Source: Azospira restricta
GTDB taxonomy: Bacteria > Pseudomonadota > Gammaproteobacteria > Burkholderiales > Rhodocyclaceae
Direction: 5' to 3'
DNA length: 64,000 nt
NCBI RefSeq assembly: GCF_016858125.1
Contig: NZ_CP064781.1
Span: forward strand, 806,001-870,000
Part shown: positions 56,377 through 64,000 of the stretch, piece by piece
Numbering within the stretch: the stretch's first letter is position 1
How the letters are laid out: each line of letters opens with the position of its first letter
Position numbers and translations under genes: made by a program
The notes under the pieces: generated by a model
What the model was told of the DNA's origin: nothing
Databases searched by the model: none
What the model saw: only the letters and a program-made list of their open reading frames with translations

Positions 56377-57127
56377 GAGGTCTCAGGCTCAGCAAGGTGC
56401 CGTCATCGAGCCGGCTCATCCAGCGCGTGTTGCTGCCGGTGCGAACCGGGTACTGCTCCAGTAGGGCATCGACATCCACGAGGCTGGTCTCGCGCGCCCA
56501 GGTCAGGAACAGGCGCACGGCCTTCACGCTGGCGCAGCAGGACAGCAGTTGCCCGAGCAAGTCCTTGCGGGGGGAACGCAGTCCATCGAAGATGTTGCGG
56601 GCCTCTTCGAGGCTCTGCTTGACGCCGGCTTCGTACAGCAGCTCCAGAACGGCACGCTCGGGGGCTGCCACCCGCAGGTCCTCGGGCAGGCCAGGCGGCG
56701 TGGTCAGGGTCTTGCCGGCCAGCGCCGTGTCCGGCCAGTCGAACAGGCGGGCGTGGACGTAGCGGGCCGGAAAACGCGAGGTGAACCAGGCCGGCAAGGC
56801 GAAGCGACTGTCGCCCCACAGCACCAGCGCCTCCCGGCTGCCCAGGTTGTGCCGCACGCCCTGCAGGGCCAGGGCGCTCTTGCCGCCGACGTGCAGGCCG
56901 GGCACGCGCTGTTGCAGGAACTTCAGCGCACCGTAGACCCCGAACTCATCGTTCGGGAAGGCATAGACGCCATGGGCCAGGCGCACGAGCCACGCCCCGT
57001 CGGCATAGTGGGCGGCGAGCTGGGGCGACACCCCGAACTGGCTCAAGGTGGCAAGGTCGAACGGCGCCCCGCGGGGGAGTTCCGCCTGCAGTCGCTTGAT
57101 TACCTGGTGCCTAGAATTTCCATCCAT
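56369..57127 (-). CDS. AbiEi-type antitoxin/repressor
   Basis: From ATG 57127 the protein has 252 residues. An N-terminal winged-helix domain (ATLSQFGVSPQLAAHYADGAWLVRLAHGVYAFPNDE) is typical of AbiEi antitoxins, followed by the C-terminal antitoxin domain with GLRSPRKDLLGQLLSCC and LLEQYPVRTGSNTRWMSRLD. AbiEi proteins repress their own promoter through inverted repeats; the AT-rich palindrome at 57128-57141 is right at the start. It is the first gene of the pair. Confidence 0.92.
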   Translation of the reverse strand: MDGNSRHQVIKRLQAELPRGAPFDLATLSQFGVSPQLAAHYADGAWLVRLAHGVYAFPNDEFGVYGALKFLQQRVPGLHVGGKSALALQGVRHNLGSREALVLWGDSRFALPAWFTSRFPARYVHARLFDWPDTALAGKTLTTPPGLPEDLRVAAPERAVLELLYEAGVKQSLEEARNIFDGLRSPRKDLLGQLLSCCASVKAVRLFLTWARETSLVDVDALLEQYPVRTGSNTRWMSRLDDGTLLSLRPHG

Positions 57128-57141
57128 GCTATAAAAATAGC
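57128..57141. promoter_or_regulatory. AbiEi operator candidate
   Basis: GCTATAAAAATAGC is an inverted repeat (GCTAT/ATAGC around AAAA) directly upstream of the AbiEi start. A second one, GATTTT...AAAATC (57204-57221), lies 63 bases further. Both are AT-rich islands in GC-rich DNA, as expected for an autoregulated AbiE promoter. Confidence 0.55.
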
Positions 57142-57350
57142 ACGGAATCCAATCAATCTCTCGACTTGTCGCAAGAACGCGCAGGGAAAGTAGCATAAGG
57201 TTTGATTTTTGACGCAAAATCTAATCGCCTTGCGACCCAGGTCGACCCGGCTCTGCCAGCCGCAACCCGCCCTCCTGATCGCAGTCTATGCTGGAGGGCA
57301 AGCCACGACCGGCCACTCCGCGAGGTGAGGCACCACTGAAACCGAGGCAT

Positions 57351-57719
57351 ATGAGCATGACCACCAACACGCACAACGGGCGCTGGAGCCACCGGCTGGG
57401 CCGGGGGGCTGGCCGTGCTTGGCGTGGATACCTGCGCCGCGAGCAGCGTGTCCCCGGCTGGCTGGTGACGCGCGGGGTGCCCGCGAGCGCGGCGACGGCG
57501 TTGCTCTGGATCGTCAAGCTGGCCGTACTTGGCATGCTGCTCTACACCGTATCCTGGCTCGTCCTGCTGCTGGCCTTTGCGGTGGTCGCCGCATGGCTCG
57601 CGCGGAACGCCGACGAGGACGACGAGAAGCAGCCGGAACTTAGAGACGGACACTCGGGCGTCGGCCTGTATGACAAAGATGACTGGCGGATCGACATGGG
57701 CGATTCCGGCGAGCCGTAG
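57351..57719 (+). CDS. DUF3742-family ICE membrane protein
   Basis: From ATG 57351 the protein has 122 residues. Basic N-terminus, two adjacent hydrophobic segments (TALLWIVKLAVLGMLLYTVSWLVLLLAFAVVAAWLA, about residues 48-82, motifs LWIVKLAVLG and LVLLLAFAVV), and an acidic C-terminus are the DUF3742 pattern found on ICEs of the PAGI-2/ICEclc type. The function is unknown. It converges on the traG gene. Confidence 0.8.
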   Translation: MSMTTNTHNGRWSHRLGRGAGRAWRGYLRREQRVPGWLVTRGVPASAATALLWIVKLAVLGMLLYTVSWLVLLLAFAVVAAWLARNADEDDEKQPELRDGHSGVGLYDKDDWRIDMGDSGEP

Positions 57720-57747
57720 CTGGCGCATCCACGCGAGAAAATGCTCC

Positions 57748-59280
57748 TTACTTCGCCACACCTTTCGATACGGCGGTCATCGCAAGGCGAGAGCCACTAC
57801 CCCCAGCCGACTTCGCATCGGACGTGCCAGTGATGAGACCGCCCAGGAAGTTTCCGGCGCGAACGCCTGCCCATCCGAGTGCCATGACCCAGAACGTCGG
57901 CAACACGATGAACATCGTTGCCATGACGAAGTTCAGCAGCATGTCACCGAACGCATTGTTCAGGCCGATCAATGGGTCGAAGTTGGCGTGCGGCCTGTCC
58001 GCGCCAAACCCCCAGCCGTAGAGCGCGTCCAGGATCGTGCTGTCAATCCAGCGCGCGAGCTGGAACCAGAAGTCCACGAAGAACAGCGCGAACTGGACGC
58101 AGCTCACCGTCATCACCGTCTTCAGGTCGTAGGTGCCGATCAGCAGCACCAGCGGGATGCAGATGACGAGCGCCATCTTGAGCATCGTCAGCACCATCGG
58201 CAGCGCCTGGCGCACCACGTCCATCGCCGGAAAGAAGCCCAGCGAGCCGACGGTCAGCCCCAGGTCGCCCGCGCCGCGCGTGACGACGTTCGGCAGCGTC
58301 TTGTCGATCTGGCCGCCGTAGTCGGTGTAGACGGCGCCCTGGTTCATCTCCTGCTGCCGCGGTGAGACGACGGCGCGGATCACCGAGTCATTGACCTCGA
58401 TCTGCGACAGGAAGCCCGCCCAGCGCCCGATGCGGGTCAGCAGGTCCGGGGCGACCTGTGCCAGCAGCCGGCTGCGCAGTCCCTGGCCGCCATCGGCCCA
58501 CCACTGTTGGCAGGACGGATAGCCGCCGCCGCTGTCCACCTGTGCCAGCCCTGCATCGCGGGTCGCGTCGTAGGGCCAGGCTGTGCGTGGGGTCTTGGAG
58601 CGATAGGTGTCATAGAAGCCGGGCGTGTCGAGGAAGTAACTCGACCCGATCCAGGTGACGTCGTTCATCTGCTCGTCGGAGAGCGTCGGCCGGTTCATGA
58701 ACAGCTTGGCGCGCGACGGCCCGTAGCAGTCGTGCGTGAAGTCGGCGACCTCCTGTGCCAGCACCGGATCGTCGATGCGCGTGGCATCCACATCCATGCG
58801 AATCTGACGCAGGTCCGTGCCGCAGGGAATCGCCGCCACCGCGGAGCCCGTCACGGCTTTCGACAGCGCGTGCATGAAGAACCACCACACCGGCACCAGC
58901 GCGCTCTGGTCGTTGAGCGCCGTGTAGACGTTGGACCAGCCCGTGTCGTTGGGCAGCGGGACGTTGACCTGGCATTGCGCGGAGCGCGTGGTGTCGAACT
59001 TGATCGTGGCGAGATCCACCGGGATGAACGGGATGCCGGCGAACATGATGACCACGATCGCCACCCACACCCGGTTCTCGATGCGCATCGACGACAGCAC
59101 GCCCTTGTTGCCCTCGTCCGCGCCTTCGCTGCGGGCCTTGAGCCATTCCTGGATCACGATGGCCACGAACGGCAGCGCGAACACGCCGCTGGCCACGAGG
59201 ATGCTCCAGATGCCGTTGTTGACCACCCAAGCCACCAGGGTCAGGTAATACTCCAGGTAGTCCGTGGTGTAGAGCGTCAT
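57748..59280 (-). CDS. Conjugal transfer protein, TraG N-terminal domain
   Basis: The 510-residue membrane protein has an N-terminal span (about 20-45), a second near 72-92, a large periplasmic loop with several Cys, and three to four spans at 335-480. It matches the TraG-N domain (mating-pair stabilisation) found at the end of ICE type-IV secretion operons. It is the last gene of a leftward operon with PFL_4709-4711 homologues. The C-terminal entry-exclusion part of F TraG is missing, as in other ICE homologues. Confidence 0.9.
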   Translation of the reverse strand: MTLYTTDYLEYYLTLVAWVVNNGIWSILVASGVFALPFVAIVIQEWLKARSEGADEGNKGVLSSMRIENRVWVAIVVIMFAGIPFIPVDLATIKFDTTRSAQCQVNVPLPNDTGWSNVYTALNDQSALVPVWWFFMHALSKAVTGSAVAAIPCGTDLRQIRMDVDATRIDDPVLAQEVADFTHDCYGPSRAKLFMNRPTLSDEQMNDVTWIGSSYFLDTPGFYDTYRSKTPRTAWPYDATRDAGLAQVDSGGGYPSCQQWWADGGQGLRSRLLAQVAPDLLTRIGRWAGFLSQIEVNDSVIRAVVSPRQQEMNQGAVYTDYGGQIDKTLPNVVTRGAGDLGLTVGSLGFFPAMDVVRQALPMVLTMLKMALVICIPLVLLIGTYDLKTVMTVSCVQFALFFVDFWFQLARWIDSTILDALYGWGFGADRPHANFDPLIGLNNAFGDMLLNFVMATMFIVLPTFWVMALGWAGVRAGNFLGGLITGTSDAKSAGGSGSRLAMTAVSKGVAK

Positions 59281-59295
59281 GCCTGCCTCCCGGTC

Positions 59296-59649
59296 TCAGC
59301 CGTGCCGCAACAGTTGGCTGGCTTCCAGCGCGACCACGGCGATTACGGCCGCGATCTCCGTGCGCAGCAGCCGCTGATGCGTCTCGCGGGACGGCTCCCG
59401 CCGCAACAGGCGCCGACGCATCCACCACCAGCCGTAAGCCGTCGCTCCGTAGAGGCACAGCCGCCACACGAAGAAGTGGCCGGCGTGCGCCTGCAGCCAG
59501 TGCTGCCAGCCCCCGACGCCGCCGACCATGTGGATGCCGGCGATGTTCACTGCCACCGCGGCGGCGACCACCAGCAAGGTCCACAGCAGCGCCACGCCGA
59601 CGCGGCGGTTGACCAGCCATGACAGCCGCAGCCAGGCGAGCCCGCTCAT
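59296..59649 (-). CDS. ICE membrane protein, unknown
   Basis: The 117-residue protein has two to three hydrophobic segments (VALLWTLLVVAAAVAVNIAGIHMVG near residues 18-42, FFVWRLCLYGATAYGWWW, and IAAVIAVVALEASQLL). It starts inside the stop of the upstream PFL_4711-type gene (ATGA) and ends 16 bases before traG. Such small membrane proteins occur at this position in related ICEs; the role is not known. Confidence 0.78.
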   Translation of the reverse strand: MSGLAWLRLSWLVNRRVGVALLWTLLVVAAAVAVNIAGIHMVGGVGGWQHWLQAHAGHFFVWRLCLYGATAYGWWWMRRRLLRREPSRETHQRLLRTEIAAVIAVVALEASQLLRHG

Positions 59650-61052
59650 GGCGTACCGCTCCGCGGCTTCTGGACTTCCCGCAGACGGTCGCGCGTGGTG
59701 TCGCCCTCGAAGATGCCGCGCGAACCGGCAGCGCGGGTGCCGTGGCGCTGGATGATCGCCATCGCCGAGTTGCCGGCCAGCGTGCGCCGCAGCTCCAGCT
59801 CAGTCTTGAGGTTGTTGATCTCCTGCTCCAGCGCGCTGTTCTCCTGGTCGACCGCCTGCACGGCCAGCTCGTTGGCGGCGACGTTCGGCTCCTTCTTGCC
59901 GGTCAGCAACGTGCGTTGCAGCAGCAGGGCCTTCTCCAGCACGCTGGACAGCGCCGCCTCCGACGCCAGGCGCTTGCCCAGCACGTCCTGGTCGGGTTCG
60001 TCACGCAGGGCCTCGATCACGCCGCGAGTGATCGGCAGCGAGCTGCTGCCGGCTGCGTCGAGATTGGTCGGCGTCGTCGGCCGGGCGCCCGTCACCAGCT
60101 CCTGCAGCACTTGCAGCTTGGTCTCGTACTCTTCCTGGATCACTGGCGTGAGCCCGACGCCAGGCGTGGTCTGGGTCTTCGTGCAGTTTTCGCAGGTGCG
60201 TTGCTCGCGTTCGCCCAGCACGCGGTTCGCAAAGGCCGCGGCCGCGCCAGGCGACGACCATGTCTGGCAGGTCAGGCGGTTGCCGCAGGCGCTGCGCGCG
60301 ATCGACGAGGTATCGGTGGCGCTGCGCCCGTTGAGCAGGTTGTAGCCCGCGCGCGTCACATCGCCGACCACCTTGATCGAACTCTGGCCGGAGCCGCCCG
60401 CGTTGCCGCCGCCGACCCAGGGCACGCCGTTGTTCCCTTTGTTGGACTCGGCCTGCTCGATGGCGGAGACGGCATCGGTGCTGCCGACCGCATCCCGCAG
60501 CGCCATCCCTTCGGCGAGCTGGTCCCAGCCGGCCTGGCCACCGGCCATGTCCGCCATCCGATTGGCGATGGCCCGGCAGGTCATCTTCGAGCGGTCGAAG
60601 TCCAGGCGCGCCTGGAGGATGCCGTTGGTCAGCAGGTTGTAGAGCCCCGGGTCGGCGCGCTGGATGATCAGGGCCGGCAGCGAGGCCACGGCGCTGGTGG
60701 CGTTCTGGATCACGTTGCTCATGATCGTCTGGAAGCCGTTGGTGATGCCGTTGAGCTGGTTCTGCAGCGTGGTCGTGATGCTCATGTCGCCGCAGATCAG
60801 GTTGCTGTTCCAGCCGACCCCCACGCCGATGCTCTGCATGTTGCCGGCACCCCCCATCGACACGGCCCGGCCGCCGCCGATGCTGTAGAGCACGTCGTCG
60901 CCGATCACGCTGCCGCTGACGTTCACGCCATTGGGGTCGATGCGGGTCTGCGCCCAGGCGACGCCGACGACCAGCGTGATGGCCGCCACGAGCAGCGTGG
61001 CCCGCAGGTGCGGCTTCGCGCGGCGCAGGAAGTCAGGGAGGGAGGCGTTCAT
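59646..61052 (-). CDS. ICE conjugation protein, PFL_4711 family
   Basis: From ATG 61052 the protein has 468 residues. A signal peptide (about 1-35, ending AWAQ) precedes a secreted region with NLICGDMSITTTLQNQLNGITNGF and paired Cys motifs (TCQTW, CENCTK), and a coiled-coil rich C-terminus (about 350-450). This matches the TIGR03755/PFL_4711 family of ICE conjugation proteins, comparable in position to TraH of F-type systems. It should act in the periplasm during mating-pore assembly. Confidence 0.87.
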   Translation of the reverse strand: MNASLPDFLRRAKPHLRATLLVAAITLVVGVAWAQTRIDPNGVNVSGSVIGDDVLYSIGGGRAVSMGGAGNMQSIGVGVGWNSNLICGDMSITTTLQNQLNGITNGFQTIMSNVIQNATSAVASLPALIIQRADPGLYNLLTNGILQARLDFDRSKMTCRAIANRMADMAGGQAGWDQLAEGMALRDAVGSTDAVSAIEQAESNKGNNGVPWVGGGNAGGSGQSSIKVVGDVTRAGYNLLNGRSATDTSSIARSACGNRLTCQTWSSPGAAAAFANRVLGEREQRTCENCTKTQTTPGVGLTPVIQEEYETKLQVLQELVTGARPTTPTNLDAAGSSSLPITRGVIEALRDEPDQDVLGKRLASEAALSSVLEKALLLQRTLLTGKKEPNVAANELAVQAVDQENSALEQEINNLKTELELRRTLAGNSAMAIIQRHGTRAAGSRGIFEGDTTRDRLREVQKPRSGTP

Positions 61053-61062
61053 CGTGGGTTCC

Positions 61063-62007
61063 TCACATGAAATCGACGCTGCCGAGGAAGACCTGGCCAC
61101 GGCGCCGGCAGCAGGAGTACGGCCGCCACAAGGCCCAGGCGTAGTCACCCTGCTGGGCCTGCACGCGGGTGCGGCTGTGCGGGAAGACCACACAACTGTT
61201 CGAGAGCGTAGGCGTCAGCTCCTGCCACTTGCCCGTCGAAGCGTCGGTCTCCATCAGCGCGCCGGCCGGCCAGTAGCCGTCGCGGGCGTTGGCCAGCAGG
61301 GGCTGGTACACGTGAATCTGGTTGCGGCGCGTCACGATGTCGCCCACGCGCTGCGCGACCACGGCACCGCTCTTGTGGTCGTCGGTCTGGTGCAGGAAGC
61401 CACCGCGGGGATACACGTTGCCCCAGAGGTTCAGGCCGGTGCGCGTACCGATTTCGCGCCGGCCGGGGATGAGCGCTTCGGGGTAGAACGCTTCCGGGAT
61501 GTTGTAGCGCCAGGCGATCGTGTCGAGCGTGCTCAGCAGATACGGCATGAAGGCCGTGCCAGCGCCTTCGCAGGTGTAGCCGGAGGCGCTGGCGAACTGG
61601 CTGAACACCATCCCGGCCGGATGGCCGATGACATCGGCGTTCTTGAACTTGGCGAGGTTGTTCTCGTTGTCGTGACTGGTCGTGCCGTCACCGCCAGCCT
61701 TGGCGGTCGGGTTGGGCATGCTCATCGCCCTGACTTCCGGCCACGGGTTTTCGCCGGTGTTCGAGTAGCTCGACACCACCGCATCGGGGACGTAGTGGCG
61801 CACCTTGACGGAGGTGCGAACCGAGCAGCCGAAGGGCGTGCAGTACAGCCAGTAGCAAATACCTGCGACGCGGTACTCCAGGCAGTCGGGGGACAGCGCA
61901 GACGAGACGATGGTGGCGGTGTCCAGGGCGAACGTCGATGTGGCCGCGCCCAGCAGCAGCGAGGCAACGGTGGCGCGCAGGCGCCGGGATGCCAGCAGGA
62001 GGCTCAT
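61063..62007 (-). CDS. ICE conjugation protein, PFL_4710/TraU family
   Basis: The 314-residue secreted protein has a signal peptide (about residues 1-27) and the TraU-type mature region: DCLEYRVAGICYWLYCTPFGCSV with many cysteines, HDNENNLAKFKNADVIGHP, and the Cys-Cys end YSCCRRRGQVF. PFL_4710 (TIGR03756) proteins are the TraU equivalents in ICE type-IV secretion. Its start overlaps the stop of the PFL_4709 gene. The cysteine content explains a thioredoxin-fold protein nearby (63309). Confidence 0.9.
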   Translation of the reverse strand: MSLLLASRRLRATVASLLLGAATSTFALDTATIVSSALSPDCLEYRVAGICYWLYCTPFGCSVRTSVKVRHYVPDAVVSSYSNTGENPWPEVRAMSMPNPTAKAGGDGTTSHDNENNLAKFKNADVIGHPAGMVFSQFASASGYTCEGAGTAFMPYLLSTLDTIAWRYNIPEAFYPEALIPGRREIGTRTGLNLWGNVYPRGGFLHQTDDHKSGAVVAQRVGDIVTRRNQIHVYQPLLANARDGYWPAGALMETDASTGKWQELTPTLSNSCVVFPHSRTRVQAQQGDYAWALWRPYSCCRRRGQVFLGSVDFM

Positions 62008-62453
62008 GGCTGCGTGCTCCGGTAGGCGTTGATGCGCGCGACGGCGCGGGGCACGTCGGGCTCGCCGTAGACCACGTAGCGTCGATCGACCACCACGGCG
62101 GGAATCTTGGCGATGCCCAGTCCCCGGGCATCCGCGACACCTTGGTAGGCATGGCCGATGCGACGCTGCAGCGCCTCGCCACCGTCATGCAACCGCTGCC
62201 GCACCACGGCTGCGGCCTGTTGCGGGTCGGCCGGCAGGTGCGCGGCGAGTTCGACCTCGATGCGCGTGGCCTGGTCCAGCTCGATGATCCGCACGCCGGC
62301 CGGGGCCTGCACCGGATGACGGCTGTCGGTGACGACGAGCACATCGGCGGCCGCCGCAATGGGGCCGAGCAGCGCGGCGCACAGTCCAGCGGCCAGCCTG
62401 GCGGCCAAGGGGCGCCGCGAGACGCCAGGAAGGTTGAGGGAATGAGTCGGCAT
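62004..62453 (-). CDS. ICE conjugation protein, PFL_4709 family
   Basis: The 149-residue protein has a signal peptide (about residues 1-35) and the short mature domain LVVTDSRHPVQAPAGVRIIELDQ...IGHAYQGVADARGLGIAKIPAVVVDRRYVVYGEPDVPRAVARI, matching TIGR03757/PFL_4709 (TrbC/TraW-like, thioredoxin-related). IPAVVVDRRYVVYG is the family hallmark. It is the first gene of the leftward operon and overlaps the TraU-like gene by four bases. Confidence 0.88.
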   Translation of the reverse strand: MPTHSLNLPGVSRRPLAARLAAGLCAALLGPIAAAADVLVVTDSRHPVQAPAGVRIIELDQATRIEVELAAHLPADPQQAAAVVRQRLHDGGEALQRRIGHAYQGVADARGLGIAKIPAVVVDRRYVVYGEPDVPRAVARINAYRSTQP

Positions 62454-62568
62454 GTCGCGCCTCCGCGGAGTCGATGCAGACTCGTAGTCGAGCGCAACGC
62501 AGATCAGGGAACGACAAAGAAACCGAAACCGGTCAGTCCCGATTTCTCTGCGGGTCGGCGAAAGGAAA

Positions 62569-62587
62569 CGGGAGCCAAGGGCTCCCG
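62569..62587 (-). terminator. Intrinsic terminator downstream of radC-like gene
   Basis: CGGGAGCC (62569-62576) and GGCTCCCG (62580-62587) form a perfect 8-bp stem with a 3-base loop; on the minus strand TTTCCTTT follows. It sits between the RadC-like stop and the PFL_4709 operon, so the operon probably has its own promoter in 62454-62568. Confidence 0.75.
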
Positions 62588-62618
62588 TGGTGATGAAATG
62601 AATGCGCGTGGGGTGCTG

Positions 62619-63113
62619 CTACAACAAGCCGGCTTCGGCGAACGAGTACGGGCTGCCCTTGCCGACGATGAAGTGATCCAGCACCCGGACATCGACGGTG
62701 GCCAGGGCACTCTTCAGCCGCTCGGTGATCGCACGATCAGCGGCCGAGGGCTCGGTGTTTCCCGAGGGGTGCTGATGCGCCAGGATCAGCGCCGAAGCGT
62801 TGAGCGTCAGCGCACGCTGGACAACCACCCTCGGATACACCGAAGTCTGGTCGACCGTGCCCTTGAACAGCGGCTCAAAGGCGAGCACCTGGTGCTGGTT
62901 GTCGAGAAACACGACGGCGAAGATTTCGTTCGGCTCCGCGACCAGTTTCAGGCGCAGGTAGTCGCGCACCGCGGCGGGACTGCCCAGCGCCGGACCGGCC
63001 TTGAACACGCGGTTCTCCAGCAGGGTGATGGCCTGCCGGATGATCCAGTCTTCGTGCTGGGCGGCGATCAGGGTGAGCGACTCCGGGCGGGAGTCGGCGA
63101 TGACAAGAGACAT
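62619..63113 (-). CDS. RadC-like JAB-domain protein
   Basis: From ATG 63113 (GGAGG upstream) the protein has 164 residues. It is the JAB/MPN metalloprotease-fold domain of Rad[19 protein letters not shown] and [19 protein letters not shown], where HxH...S...D bind zinc. The N-terminal helix-hairpin-helix of chromosomal RadC is absent, as in the YeeS-type genes common on mobile elements. It may function in anti-restriction or DNA processing after transfer; no activity is established. Confidence 0.9.
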   Translation of the reverse strand: MSLVIADSRPESLTLIAAQHEDWIIRQAITLLENRVFKAGPALGSPAAVRDYLRLKLVAEPNEIFAVVFLDNQHQVLAFEPLFKGTVDQTSVYPRVVVQRALTLNASALILAHQHPSGNTEPSAADRAITERLKSALATVDVRVLDHFIVGKGSPYSFAEAGLL

Positions 63114-63308
63114 GGCGAACCTCCAATGGATGAGATCGGAGGGCGCCTGCCCCTGGAGGGCAAACCCTCCTGGGGACGATGGGGATGGAACAGGTGACGA
63201 GCGGGCATCCACCACCGCCGATGCGGTGGCTGTTCGCGTCAAGGGATGCGATGCGAACGGGTTTCGATCAACGCGGACGAGCCGCGCCGCAGCCTTGAAG
63301 ATCGATGG

Positions 63309-64000
63309 CTACCTGGGCATGTCACCGGCAACGCCGGCGGGCATGTCTGGGGAGTGGGCGGGTTCGGCTGCGGTCGTGCTGCCGGCGGCGAGCAGGTCGA
63401 TGGCCGACAGCAGGGCATCGCCTTCGACGGGACCGTGCAGCAGGAGAGTCTTGCCGGACTCGCGGTCGCGCAGTTGCAAGGCCGGCGTGGCCGCGATGTC
63501 CTGCTGTGCCGCTTCCATCGCTTGGGCACGGATGACGGCATCGGGGCGCTCGCTGTCGAGGCAACCCTGCATGGCTGGCGTGAGGTCGGGATAGCGCAGG
63601 CCCTCCGGCAGGCCCTGGCCGTCGCCACGGGTGTTCGAGTAGAGCCACGCCACGGCCTGCCAGAACGTGGCATGTCCGCCCGTCTCGCCCGCGCACTCGG
63701 CCAGGCGTGCTCCGGTAGTCGCGGCCGGCTCGTGCATGGACAGCGGCAGGTGGTGCCACTGCCAGTTCACCTCGGGATGGGCGTCGATCCAGCGCTTGAG
63801 CGTCGGGAAGTAGGCCCGGCAGTACGGGCACTCCAGGTCGGCGTACCCGACCACCGTGAAGCGCGCATCGGCACGGCCATACAGCCAGGGCGGGCCAGCC
63901 GGTTTCGACGCTTCGGACCCGACGGCGGCCAGAGAAATGGGCTCGATTGCCGGATGCGGCACGCGCAGCAGCATCCACGAGGCCACCGCAATCGTCACCA
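63309..64000 (-). CDS. Thioredoxin/DsbA-fold protein, 5' end may lie outside window
   Basis: GTG at 63998 gives 229 residues, but the frame may continue beyond the window. One N-terminal span (AVASWMLLRVP) is followed by a DsbA-like domain: GYADLECPYCRAYFPTLKRWI with the CPYC redox pair, AECAGETGGHATFWQAVAWL, and the C-terminal region with ATPALQLRDRESGKTLLL as the cis-Pro strand. It should act as a periplasmic disulfide oxidant or isomerase for Cys-rich conjugation proteins such as the TraU-like protein. Confidence 0.87.
   Translation of the reverse strand, partial: VTIAVASWMLLRVPHPAIEPISLAAVGSEASKPAGPPWLYGRADARFTVVGYADLECPYCRAYFPTLKRWIDAHPEVNWQWHHLPLSMHEPAATTGARLAECAGETGGHATFWQAVAWLYSNTRGDGQGLPEGLRYPDLTPAMQGCLDSERPDAVIRAQAMEAAQQDIAATPALQLRDRESGKTLLLHGPVEGDALLSAIDLLAAGSTTAAEPAHSPDMPAGVAGDMPR

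Larger units (their letters stand above)
50206..64000. mobile_element. Integrative and conjugative element, proximal part
   Basis: Features from the tRNA to the window end form a coherent ICE: a tyrosine integrase at the tRNA, an XRE regulator, a MobH relaxase, TraG-N, TraU-like PFL_4710, and PFL_4709/PFL_4711-type proteins. The gene content and order resemble the ICEclc/PAGI-2/pKLC102 group. Codon use is less GC-extreme than in the backbone. The distal end is not included. Confidence 0.93.

Overview
The window is high-GC DNA from a betaproteobacterium, most likely a member of the Rhodocyclales. The basis is the extreme third-position GC, compact head-to-tail operons with ATGA overlaps, a class I PHA synthase, a MerR-controlled leucine-degradation (liu) operon, and a rapZ-ubiX-mutY block. 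The genus cannot be fixed from the sequence alone. Bases 1-50205 read as chromosomal backbone. Bases 50206-64000 are the first part of an integrative and conjugative element (ICE) inserted at the 3' end of a tRNA-Gly gene. Its composition is visibly less extreme than that of the backbone. No gene-free stretch exceeds 300 bases.

Backbone, left part (1-14200). A truncated lipoprotein gene diverges from a MocR-type regulator across a palindrome-bearing control region. Next come a periplasmic alpha-carbonic anhydrase with an extra N-terminal domain, a TPP riboswitch with thiC, an HD-domain protein, uppP, an alpha/beta hydrolase, a YajD-type nuclease, an alkaline-phosphatase-superfamily protein, a PEBP protein, and phaC behind a metallo-beta-lactamase-fold hydrolase.

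Liu operon (14256-29405). LiuR is followed by a thioesterase and the full leucine/isovalerate pathway. That pathway comprises isovaleryl-CoA dehydrogenase, methylcrotonyl-CoA carboxylase beta and alpha, methylglutaconyl-CoA hydratase, HMG-CoA lyase and thiolase. A second acyl-CoA dehydrogenase, a second thioesterase, an EamA transporter, a LOG-type hydrolase and a GST-kappa-like isomerase are interleaved. An unusual GNAT/beta-carbonic anhydrase fusion could supply bicarbonate to the biotin carboxylase step. Two small DUF1289-like proteins and a metallo-hydrolase close the run.

Middle part (29400-50130). This contains two small secreted proteins, a patatin, an orphan PAS histidine kinase, an SGNH hydrolase, a macrodomain protein, a Lon-like protease, and a phosphonate/selenate-type ABC transporter with two permease domains in one chain. 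It also contains an operon of two solute-binding proteins and a membrane diguanylate cyclase, whose start region carries a 9-base homopolymer that breaks the natural frame. The rest is an M20 hydrolase, rapZ, a NusG-II protein, a Gx transporter, ubiX, a LON-domain protein, mutY and a flavin reductase.

ICE (50206-64000, continuing past the window). Next to the attachment site lie repeated GGACTT boxes and a long tyrosine integrase whose C-terminal tail resembles Xre/MbcA/ParS antitoxins. After these come a LysR effector domain without its DNA-binding half, an XRE regulator, a MobH relaxase with a repeat-rich candidate oriT, an AbiEi/AbiEii abortive-infection pair, and a DUF3742 protein. A conjugation operon running leftwards (PFL_4709, PFL_4710/TraU, PFL_4711, a membrane protein, TraG-N), a RadC-like protein and a truncated thioredoxin-fold protein complete the visible part.
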